64,000 nucleotides of DNA from CADEEN01 sp963840805 (GTDB taxonomy: Bacteria; Pseudomonadota; Gammaproteobacteria; Burkholderiales; Burkholderiaceae_C): positions 1,240,001 to 1,304,000 of the forward strand of contig CAWJAJ010000017.1 of the NCBI GenBank assembly GCA_963840805.1, written 5' to 3'. Shown piece after piece: positions 52,585 to 59,940 of this stretch. The notes under the pieces are model-generated. The model was not told the origin of the DNA, made no database searches, and saw only the letters and a program-made list of their open reading frames with translations. A program made the translations under genes and the position numbers. Each line of letters opens with the position of its first letter. Position 1 is the first letter of the stretch.

Positions 52585-53861
52585 CCGTCACCGTCTTCCT
52601 CGGCTCCCTGCTGGCCGCGATGGCCCTGGGCATTCCGATCGCCTATGCGCTGTTGCTGTGCGGCGTGGCGCTGATGATCTACATGGGCAACTTCGACGCC
52701 CAGATCCTGGCCCAGAACCTGATCGAAGGCTCCAACAGCTTCCCGCTGCTGGCGGTGCCCTTCTTCATGCTGGCCGGCGAGATCATGAACGTCGGCGGCC
52801 TGTCCCGGCGCATCGTCAACCTCGCGCTCACGCTGGTCGGACACAGGCGCGGCGGGCTGGGCTACGTGGTCATCGTGGCGGCGGTGCTGATGGCGGCGCT
52901 GTCGGGGTCGGCGGTCGCAGACACCGCAGCGCTGGCGGCCTTGCTGCTGCCGATGATGGTGCGGGCCGGCCACGACAAGGCCACGGCTGGTGGCCTGATC
53001 GCCAGCGCCGGCATCATCGCCCCGATCATCCCGCCGTCGATCGGCTTCGTGATCTTCGGCGTCGCAGCCAATGTCTCGATCACCAAGCTGTTCCTGGCCG
53101 GCATCGTGCCGGGCCTGTTAATGGCCCTGAGCATCGCGGTGGCCTGGTACCTCGTCGCCAAGAAGGAAAACGTCAAGCCGCCGCCCAAGGCAACGGGCGC
53201 CGAGCGCCTGAAGGCCCTGCGCGAATCGACCTGGGCCCTGGTGCTGCCGCTGATCGTGCTGGTGGGCCTGAAGATGGGCGTCTTCACGCCCACCGAGGCG
53301 GCGGTGGTGGCGGCCGTGTACGCACTGTTCGTGGCCACGGTGGTCTACCGCGAGCTGAAGCTGGCGCAGCTGTACCACGTGTTCGTCAGCGCCGCCAAGA
53401 CCACCGCGGTGATCATGTTCCTGGTTGCCGCAGCGATGGTCTCGGCCTGGCTGATCACGGTGGCCAACCTGCCGCAGGAATTGATCGCGCTGCTGCAGCC
53501 CTTCATCGACAAGCCGATCCTGCTGATGTTCATCATCATGCTGCTGGTGATGGCGGTGGGCACGGCGATGGACATGACGCCCACGATCCTGATCCTGACG
53601 CCTGTGCTGATGCCGCTGGTCAAGGCCGCCGGGATCGACCCGGTCTATTTCGGCGTGCTGTTCATCATGAACAACGCCATCGGCCTCGTCACGCCGCCGG
53701 TGGGCACGGTGCTCAACGTGGTGGCGGGCGTGGGCAAGATGAAGATGGACGAGGTCACCAAGGGCGTCATTCCTTTCATGATCGCCCAGTTCACGGTGAT
53801 GTTCCTGTTGGTGTTCTTTCCGTCGCTGGTGATGGTGCCGGCGCGTTGGTTGGCTGGGTGA
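52581..53861 (+). CDS. dctM: TRAP transporter large permease (DctM-like)
   Basis: The protein has 426 residues with about 12 hydrophobic helices. Family features include FPLLAVPFFMLAGEIMNVGG, SGSAVADTAALAALLLPMMV, GIIAPIIPPSIGFVIFGVAA and GTAMDMTPTILILTPVLMPL. It starts at ATG 52581 inside the dctQ stop. It is the transport channel of the TRAP system. dctP follows after 89 bases. Confidence 0.95.
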   Translation: MTVTVFLGSLLAAMALGIPIAYALLLCGVALMIYMGNFDAQILAQNLIEGSNSFPLLAVPFFMLAGEIMNVGGLSRRIVNLALTLVGHRRGGLGYVVIVAAVLMAALSGSAVADTAALAALLLPMMVRAGHDKATAGGLIASAGIIAPIIPPSIGFVIFGVAANVSITKLFLAGIVPGLLMALSIAVAWYLVAKKENVKPPPKATGAERLKALRESTWALVLPLIVLVGLKMGVFTPTEAAVVAAVYALFVATVVYRELKLAQLYHVFVSAAKTTAVIMFLVAAAMVSAWLITVANLPQELIALLQPFIDKPILLMFIIMLLVMAVGTAMDMTPTILILTPVLMPLVKAAGIDPVYFGVLFIMNNAIGLVTPPVGTVLNVVAGVGKMKMDEVTKGVIPFMIAQFTVMFLLVFFPSLVMVPARWLAG

Positions 53862-53950
53862 ATCCCGGCCGGCGGCGTGACCGGGTGCGCCACGCCGCCG
53901 GCCCGCTCTTCGAGCGTCCCGAACCCCTCGTATCGATAAAGGAAATTCTC

Positions 53951-54966
53951 ATGAAGCGTTTGTTCATCAAGACCGTGCTGGCCAGCGTGGCCCTGGCTGC
54001 GTTCGGCGCCGTGAATGTCGCCCAGCGCAGGACATCAAGGAGCGCACGATCAAGTTCGGCCTCAACGGCCCCGAAACCCACCCGGCTGCCGCCGGCATGA
54101 AGAAGTTCGCCGAGCTCGTCACTGCCAAGTCGGGCGGCAAGATGAAGGTCAACCTGTTCTTCGGCGCCACGCTGGGCAGCGACCAGGCCATCACCACCTC
54201 GATCCAGGGCGGCACGGTGGAAATGTCGGTGATGAACAGCGGCATCCTGGCCAGCCTGGCCAAGGAACTGGCGATCTTCGACTTCCCCTTCCTGTTTGCC
54301 AACGAGAAGGAATCCGACGCCATCGTCGACGGCCCGGCGGGCAAGAAGCTGCATCAGCTGCTCGAACAAAAAGGCGTGATCGGACTGGCCTTCTGGGAGC
54401 TGGGTTACCGCCAGATGACCAACAGCAAGCGCGCGCTGAACAAGGTCGAGGATATCGACGGCCTGAAGCTGCGCGTGATCCCGAGCCCGATCAACGTGGC
54501 CTGGGTCAAGGCGCTGGGCGCGAACCCGACGCCGATGCCTTTCCCCGAGGTCTATGGCGGCCTGGAGAGCAAGGCCATCGACGGCCAGGAAAACCCGATC
54601 TCGGTGATCGCCGCCAACAAGTTCTGGGAAGTGCAGAAGTTCGTGGCCCTGACCAACCACCAGTACAACCCGCAATCGGTGATCTTCAGCAAGAAGATCT
54701 GGGACACGCTCTCGCCCGCCGAGAAGAAGATCATCGACGACAGCGCCGACGAGGCCGCCAAGTACCAGCGCGAGCAGTCGCGCGCCGCGGTCGCCGCCAA
54801 CCTCGAATTGCTGAAGAAGAACGGCATGACCGTGACCAGCTTCCCGCCGGCCGAAGTGGCCAAGCTGCGCGAGAAGATGAAGCCGGTGATCGCGCAATTC
54901 AGCGCCAGCGTCGGCGAAGCGACGGTCAACGAAGTGACGGCCGAGCTGGCCAAGCTGCGCAAGTGA
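53951..54966 (+). CDS. dctP: TRAP transporter solute-binding protein (DctP-like), frameshift in the signal region
   Basis: The repaired length is about 338 residues. The signal peptide is MKRLFIKTVLASVALAAFGA. One base is missing near 54025 (cccagcgcag, expected cccaggcgcag), so the frame breaks after NVAQ. The rest reads DIKERTIKFGLNGPETHPAA to VTAELAKLRK without interruption. The DctP core is clear: GLKLRVIPSPINVAWVKALG, with the ligand arginine in LKLRVI, and PFPEVYGGLESKAIDGQENP. GGAAA lies before ATG 53951. It is periplasmic and determines substrate choice. Confidence 0.92.
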
Positions 54967-54976
54967 GCGTACGCCA

Positions 54977-55853
54977 GTGAGCAGCGAGCGCAAATTGCTG
55001 GTCGGCCTGATCGGGGCGGGCATTCAGCGTTCGCTGACGCCGGCGATGCAGGAAGAAGAGGCGCGTCACCACGGCCTGCGCCTGCATTACCAACTGATCG
55101 ACCTCGACCGCACGCGCGTCGGCGCCGACGCGTTGCCCACGCTGCTGGCATCGGCGCGCACGATGGGCTTTGCCGGACTCAACATCACCTTCCCGTGCAA
55201 GCAAGCGGTGATTCCGTTGCTCGACGGCCTGTCCGACGAGGCGCGGGCGATGGGTGCGGTCAATACCGTGGTCTTTCACGGCGACGGCCGCGATGTGCGC
55301 GCGATCGGCCACAACACCGACGGCTCGGGCTGGGCCTGGGGCTTTCGCCGCGCGTTGCCCAACGCGCGCGTGGATCGCGTGGTGCTGCTCGGCGCCGGCG
55401 GTGCCGGCTCGGCGATCGCCCACGCGCTGTTGCGCCTGGGCACGCAGCGGCTCGCCGTGGTCGACAGCGACGCGGCGCGCGCCGCCGAACTGGCGGCGCA
55501 ACTGGCGGCGCTGTACGGTGCCGACCGTGTCGAGTCGGGCGCCGACGCTGCCGCCGCGCTGGCCGGCGCCAGCGGTCTGGTGCACGCCACGCCCGACCGG
55601 GATGGACAAGTTGCCCGGCCTGCCCCTCGATGCGGCGCTGCTGCGCCGAGAACTGTGGGTCTCGGAGATCGTCTACTTTCCGCTCGAAACGGCGCTGCTG
55701 AAGGCGGCGCGGCGCATCGGCTGCGCCACCGCCGACGGCGGCCACATGGCCGTCGGGCAGGCCTTCGGCGCGTTCGAACTGTTCACCGGCGAGCAACCCG
55801 ACGCGGCGCGGATGGATGCACACTTCCGCCGTCTGGTGACTTCACAGCGCTAG
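54977..55853 (+). CDS. Shikimate/quinate dehydrogenase, catabolic AroE-type, one frameshift
   Basis: The repaired length is about 291 residues, starting at GTG 54977. The catalytic lysine lies in NITFPCKQAV and the catalytic aspartate in GHNTDGSGW. The nucleotide fold is LLGAGGAGSAIAHALL. An acidic residue after the second strand (AVVDSD) suggests NAD rather than NADP. The substrate loop RSLTPAMQEEEARHHGL differs from biosynthetic AroE. Near 55597 one extra C breaks the frame: VHATP should run into TGMDKLPGLPLDAALLRREL. The next frame ends FRRLVTSQR at TAG 55853. With its neighbours it likely oxidises shikimate or quinate for catabolism. A housekeeping AroE role is less likely. Confidence 0.85.
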
Positions 55854-55874
55854 ATCGACGACTCGGAGAGCCGC

Positions 55875-56738
55875 ATGAACAACGATACCGCCCGCGAAGC
55901 ACTTGCCGACAACACCAATCCGCTGGACATCGAGGGCATCGAGTACATCGAGTACGCCACCGCCAAGCCGCAGGCGCTCGGCCAGGTACTCGAGCAGATG
56001 GGCTTCAAGCCGATCGCGCGGCACCGTTCGCGCGAGGTGCTGCTGTACCGGCAGGGCGGCATGAACGTCATCGTCAACGCGCATGCCGGCAGCGTGGCGC
56101 CGCCCGAGGCGCCGGCGCTGGCGGCGATTGCGCTGCGCGTGCGCGATGCCGCGGCGGCCCACGCCAGCGTGCTCGAACTCGGTGCCTGGGACGTGCCGGT
56201 GCAGGTGGCGCCGATGGAGCTGCACATTCCGGGGATCCACGGCGCCGGCGCCAGCCGCATCTACTTCGTCGATCGCCATCGCGAGTTCTCCATCTACGAC
56301 GTCGACTTCGTGCCGATCCCGGGTACCGATGCACGGCCACCGGCACTGGCTGGCATGCACTGGTTCGGCGTCGTGCAGTACATCGGTGCCGACCGTATGG
56401 AGGACTGGCTGCACTTCTACCGCACGCTGTTCGGCTTTCGCATGCTGTCCGACGACGAGCGCTTCGGCATCCTGCCGCGCGGCCATGTGCTGCAAAGCCC
56501 CGACCGGAGCTTCTACTGGCAACTGATCGAACCCGATCCGGTGATGGTGGTCGACAGCGACGAGCGCCTGCAGCGCGTGGCCTTCGGCGTGCCCGATGTG
56601 CTCGCGGCCGTCAACGCGCTGCAGCCGCGCGGCGTCGCCTTCGTCGAGACGGCGAACCTGCACGTGGAATCGCGCGGCGCACTCACCAAGACCTGGTTCG
56701 GCAGTCTGATGTTCGAACTGGTGCACCACGATGGCTGA
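55875..56738 (+). CDS. VOC-family protein similar to 4-hydroxyphenylpyruvate dioxygenase
   Basis: The protein has 287 residues and two VOC half-domains. GIEYIEYATAKPQALGQVLE begins the first and GMHWFGVVQYIGADRMEDWL the second. The expected iron ligands would be H162 in GMHWFGV, a histidine in the strand now reading RLQRVAFGV (arginine at 234), and E281 in MFELVHH. So one of three ligands seems changed. The same domain is the C-terminal half of QuiC-type fusion dehydratases; here it is a separate gene before the TIM-barrel half. It may be a non-catalytic or differently metallated partner. Confidence 0.82.
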   Translation: MNNDTAREALADNTNPLDIEGIEYIEYATAKPQALGQVLEQMGFKPIARHRSREVLLYRQGGMNVIVNAHAGSVAPPEAPALAAIALRVRDAAAAHASVLELGAWDVPVQVAPMELHIPGIHGAGASRIYFVDRHREFSIYDVDFVPIPGTDARPPALAGMHWFGVVQYIGADRMEDWLHFYRTLFGFRMLSDDERFGILPRGHVLQSPDRSFYWQLIEPDPVMVVDSDERLQRVAFGVPDVLAAVNALQPRGVAFVETANLHVESRGALTKTWFGSLMFELVHHDG

Positions 56739-56739
56739 C

Positions 56740-56835
56740 ATGGAACCCCCCAGCTCACTTCGTTCGCTACCTCCGGCGCCCGGCACGGGCCGTTTCGTGG
56801 CCCTTGGGGCGGCCCGGCGGGCGCTGGCATCATGA
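56740..56835 (+). other. Short open frame in repeat DNA bridging two catabolic genes
   Basis: A 31-codon frame starts one base after the stop of the VOC gene. It ends with a TGA overlapping the ATG of the dehydratase gene (ATGA). The peptide MEPPSSLRSLPPAPGTGRFV and on is typical of translated dispersed repeats. The DNA contains CTTGGGGCGGCCCGGCG (56803-56819), identical to 58681-58697. Confidence 0.35.
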
Positions 56836-57713
56836 ACATCGACGACTTCGGCATGGACACCATCACGCTGGCCGGGCCGCTGGAGGCCAAGCTTCGTGCG
56901 GTGAAGGAAGGCGGCTTCAGCCAGATCATGCTGGCCGCGCGCGACATCGTCGGCCACCCGGCGGGCATCGAGGCGGCAGTCGCCGCCGTCAAGGCCAGCG
57001 GCCTGCGCGTCACCGGTTTCCAGGTGCTGCGCGACTTCGAGGGCCTGACCGGCCACCTGCACGGCTACAAGGTCGATCAGGCCAAAAGCATGATCGAGAT
57101 GTGCAAGGCGCTCGGTAGTCCGCTGCTGCTGGCCTGCTCGTCGACCTCGCAGCACGCCACCGGCGAGCTCGACGCCATCGCGCGCGACCTGCGCAAGCTG
57201 GCGATGCTGGCGCTGCCGCACCGCATCAAGGTGGTCTACGAAGGGCTGTCGTGGGGCCGGCACATCAACGAGTACACGACGGCCTGGGCAGCGGTCGAGG
57301 CGGCCGATTGCCCGAACCTCGGCCTGTGCATCGACTCGTACCATGTATTCGCCACCAGTACGCCGCTCGATCCGCTCGACGACATCGATCCCGACAAGAT
57401 CTTCTTCGTGCAGCTGGCCGATTTCATGTGGAGCCAGGTGCGCACGCCCGAGGAGCGACGTGACGTCGCACGCACCTTTCGCGTCTTCCCCGGCGAGGGC
57501 GTGCACAACGCCGAGCTGGCCGAGCTGGTGCGCAAGCTCGATCGCCTGGGCTATCGCGGCGACTTCAGCTTCGAGGTCTTCAACGACGATTACCAGCAGC
57601 TGCCGCTGCCCACGGTGGTGGCGCGCGCACGGCGCGCGGCCGTCTGGCTGGCCGAAGACATCCTGCGCCGCTCGACGCCGCTGCCGGGGCAGATGCAGTT
57701 GCGGGTGCGCTGA
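56832..57713 (+). CDS. 3-dehydroshikimate dehydratase-like TIM-barrel protein
   Basis: The protein has 293 residues, of the sugar phosphate isomerase/epimerase (xylose isomerase-like) fold. Four metal ligands of QuiC-type dehydratases can be placed: E137 (VVYEGLSWG), D168 (CIDSYH, with H171), Q194 (FVQLADF) and E248 (FSFEVFND). Their spacing resembles the known E-D-Q-E set. It would convert 3-dehydroshikimate to protocatechuate. It starts at ATG 56832 after a repeat that carries a coupled short frame. The gene order, VOC part first and separate, differs from the fused enzyme. Confidence 0.85.
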   Translation: MNIDDFGMDTITLAGPLEAKLRAVKEGGFSQIMLAARDIVGHPAGIEAAVAAVKASGLRVTGFQVLRDFEGLTGHLHGYKVDQAKSMIEMCKALGSPLLLACSSTSQHATGELDAIARDLRKLAMLALPHRIKVVYEGLSWGRHINEYTTAWAAVEAADCPNLGLCIDSYHVFATSTPLDPLDDIDPDKIFFVQLADFMWSQVRTPEERRDVARTFRVFPGEGVHNAELAELVRKLDRLGYRGDFSFEVFNDDYQQLPLPTVVARARRAAVWLAEDILRRSTPLPGQMQLRVR

Positions 57714-57742
57714 CCGTCAGGCACCGGCTGTCGCCGGGCAGG

Positions 57743-58528
57743 TCAATGGCTGCCCGCGCCGAGTGCCTCGCGCACCGCTCCGAGTTGCCGCCGCGACACG
57801 GCCAGCCACTCGTCCACCGGTGCGACCTGCACCGCCCAACCGATCTCGGTACCGGCGCCGTCGTCGTCGTGATCGGCCATGCGCCGGCGTTCGAGCAGCC
57901 GCACCGCGTCGCGCGCCACCAGTGCGTTGCGGTGGATGCGCAGAAAGCGCTCGCCCAGGCGCTGCTCGAGCTCGGTCAATGAATCGTCGAGCACCCAGGT
58001 GCGGCCGGCGGTGCGCAATGTCACGTACTTCAGCTCGGCCTTCAGGTACAGCACATCGGCCAGCGGGATGCGTGCCACGCGGCCCCGTTCGCTCACCACC
58101 AGCACCGGTTCCTGCCCCGGCGCGGCACCGCCATCGGCCGCCGGTGCGCGGCGCGCGGCGCGTTCGAGCGCGGCGGCCAGGCGCTCGCGCTTGACGGGTT
58201 TGGTCAGGTAGTCGGCCGCGTCGAGATCGAACGCCGCCAGGGCATGTTCGGTGTGTGCGGTGACGAAGACCACGGCCGGCGGCCTGGCCAGGCGCTGCAG
58301 TTCGGCGGCGAGCGCGGTGCCGGGCTGGCCGGGCATCTGGATGTCGAGCAGCACGATATCGGCCTGGTACTCGTTCAGCCACTGGCGCGCCTGCTGCGCG
58401 CTGGCACATTGGCCGGCGACGGTGCAGCGCGGTTCGGTGCATTCAGCCACCAGGGTGGCCAGGCGCGACCGCGCCAGGGCTTCGTCGTCGACGATCAAGA
58501 CCCGCCACGGGTTCACGCTGCTGCTCAT
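57743..58528 (-). CDS. algR: LytTR response regulator, AlgR-like
   Basis: The protein has 261 residues from ATG 58528 (MSSSVNPWRVLIVDDEALAR). The receiver domain has the acidic pair D14-D15, the phosphorylation site D62 in LLDIQMPG, and the lysine in DYLTKPV. The C-terminal LytTR DNA-binding domain has DVLYLKAELKYVTLRTAGRT and FLRIHRNALVAR. It pairs with the kinase gene just upstream. The frame is open to ATG 58645 through a tandem repeat, which would add 39 residues; the internal start has GGAGG seven bases before it and is preferred. Confidence 0.92.
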   Translation of the reverse strand: MSSSVNPWRVLIVDDEALARSRLATLVAECTEPRCTVAGQCASAQQARQWLNEYQADIVLLDIQMPGQPGTALAAELQRLARPPAVVFVTAHTEHALAAFDLDAADYLTKPVKRERLAAALERAARRAPAADGGAAPGQEPVLVVSERGRVARIPLADVLYLKAELKYVTLRTAGRTWVLDDSLTELEQRLGERFLRIHRNALVARDAVRLLERRRMADHDDDGAGTEIGWAVQVAPVDEWLAVSRRQLGAVREALGAGSH

Positions 58529-58704
58529 CGGCAAACCTCCGCGCTGCGCGCTGCGGTATGGCGCTTGGGGCAGTCCGGCGCGCTCATCAGTCAACCTCCG
58601 CGCTGCGCGCTGCGGTATGGCGCTTGGGCGGCCCGGCGCGCTCATCAGTCAACCTCCGCGCTGCGCGCTGCGGTATGGCGCTTGGGGCGGCCCGGCGCGC
58701 TCAT
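58525..58704 (-). repeat. Three tandem copies of a 58-59 bp unit between kinase and regulator genes
   Basis: The units begin at about 58534, 58593 and 58651. On the minus strand each reads ATGAGCGCGCCGG, then 45 bases, then GCGGAGG before the next ATG. Copy 3 encodes MSAPGRPKRHTAARSAEVD. Its ATG overlaps the kinase stop (ATGA) and its own stop overlaps the next ATG (TGATG). Copy 2 lacks one base and reads in frame into the regulator gene. Copy 1 encodes a 20-residue peptide whose stop overlaps the regulator ATG. Each unit thus holds a short ORF plus a Shine-Dalgarno sequence. Confidence 0.9.
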
Positions 58705-59828
58705 GGCTTGTCTCCCATCGGCACGACGATGCGCACGCGATAGCGGCCATCACCCTGGTACACATCGAACTGTGCGTCCAGGTCGTGCAGCAGGTGCAGG
58801 CGTTCGCGCACGTTGGCCAGCGCCAGGCCATGGCCTGGGCGCGACGCGGCGTGGCCCATGCTGTTGTCGATCGTGATCTCGGCGCGGCCCAGGCGCAGGC
58901 GTGTGCGCACCCGCACCATGCCGCCGGCTTCGGCAGGTTCGACGCCGTGGCGCACGGCGTTCTCCAGCAATGGCTGCAACACCAAGGGGGGCAGCCGCGC
59001 GGCGTCGGCGGCCGGGTCGAGCTGCCACTCGAGCTTCAGCCTTTCGCCAAAACGCAACGCCTCGATGGCCAGGTAGCGGCGCGCCAGGTCGAGCTCGCTG
59101 CCGAGCGTGACCGCGCCGTGGCTGCCGCCGTCGTCGGCCAGCGCCACACGGAACAGGTCGGCCAGGTCTTCAAGCACGCCTTCGGCGCGCGCCGGATCGG
59201 TGCGTACCAAGGACACCGCGGTGTTGAGGGTATTGAACAGGAAGTGTGGGCGGATGCGCGATTGCAGTTCGGCCAGCCGCGCACGCGCGTCGGCGGGCGT
59301 GCGTCGGCCTTCACGCCACTGCAGCCAACCGGCCATCAGGCCCGCGAGCGCCGCACCGGTCAGCGACACGCCGAGCAGTCGCGTCGGGCTGGCCTGCAGC
59401 AGTTGCAGCCAGAACATCGGCAGGCAGGCCAACGTGGCGAGCAGGGCGCCCAGGGCCATCAGCGCTGCGGTGCGCGACCCCGTCGGCATGGCTTGCAGAG
59501 GCCGGCGCAGGCCGCACACCAATGCCAACCAAACCAAGGTGGCCGGCAGCGCCACGGCGATCGCCGGACCGAGCGCGGCCAGCGCCTGCGTGCCGTCGTC
59601 GGCACCGGCCAGCACGGCCACGAGCGCGGCACCGTTGACCGCCAGCAGCGCGCGCAGTGCCAGCGCGCCACGGCACACGTCGAACACCGCACCCGTGCTG
59701 ACCTTGGTCGCCGCTGCGGCGCCGGCGAGCGGGGCCGGCTGGGTCGAGGCCTGCGACGATGGGTCCCACGGGCCGGCACTCTCGGCGGCATCCAACGGCA
59801 TCGGTACGGTGTCTGGCAGAGGGGTCAT
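58701..59828 (-). CDS. algZ: Membrane histidine kinase, LytS/AlgZ (FimS)-like
   Basis: The protein has 375 residues from ATG 59828 (MTPLPDTVPMPLDAAES); an in-frame GTG at 59861 is an alternative. After an Ala-rich N-terminus there are about four membrane helices (ALALRALLAVNGAALVAVLA, AIAVALPATLVWLALVCGL, ALMALGALLATLACLPMFW and one more). The His_kinase motif RIRPHFLFNTLNTAV holds the phospho-histidine. LPPLVLQPLLENAVRHGVEP is the N-box of the ATPase domain. It is divergent from argH, with the regulator downstream, the same layout as argH-fimS-algR of pseudomonads. Confidence 0.9.
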   Translation of the reverse strand: MTPLPDTVPMPLDAAESAGPWDPSSQASTQPAPLAGAAAATKVSTGAVFDVCRGALALRALLAVNGAALVAVLAGADDGTQALAALGPAIAVALPATLVWLALVCGLRRPLQAMPTGSRTAALMALGALLATLACLPMFWLQLLQASPTRLLGVSLTGAALAGLMAGWLQWREGRRTPADARARLAELQSRIRPHFLFNTLNTAVSLVRTDPARAEGVLEDLADLFRVALADDGGSHGAVTLGSELDLARRYLAIEALRFGERLKLEWQLDPAADAARLPPLVLQPLLENAVRHGVEPAEAGGMVRVRTRLRLGRAEITIDNSMGHAASRPGHGLALANVRERLHLLHDLDAQFDVYQGDGRYRVRIVVPMGDKP

Positions 59829-59846
59829 TTCGCCGGAGCGCGTCGA

Positions 59847-59852
59847 TAGAAT
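59847..59852 (+). promoter_or_regulatory. Possible -10 of the argH promoter
   Basis: TAGAAT at 59847-59852 lies in the 112-base gap shared by argH and the divergent kinase gene. A matching -35 is weak (TCATTT at 59825, 16-base spacer). Sequence similarity alone. Confidence 0.3.
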
Positions 59853-59940
59853 CGATTCCACCCACGCAAGGCGTGGGGGCTTGCCGGCATTGTGTCCCAG
59901 GCGCTCTCAATTCGGGCACCGCGCGCGCGGTGGCGGCCTC

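Noticed and set aside
54977..55853. The dehydrogenase as housekeeping AroE
   Set aside because: Its position with TRAP and dehydratase genes, the altered substrate loop and the acidic cofactor residue favour a catabolic enzyme, though this is not proven.
58525..58704. The tandem units as a CRISPR array
   Set aside because: Whole units repeat directly with no unique spacers, there are only three copies, and no cas genes are near.
58251..59849. Open frame of 532 codons opposite the histidine kinase
   Set aside because: The kinase has HFLFN and N-box motifs; the plus frame includes the tandem repeat and is low complexity.
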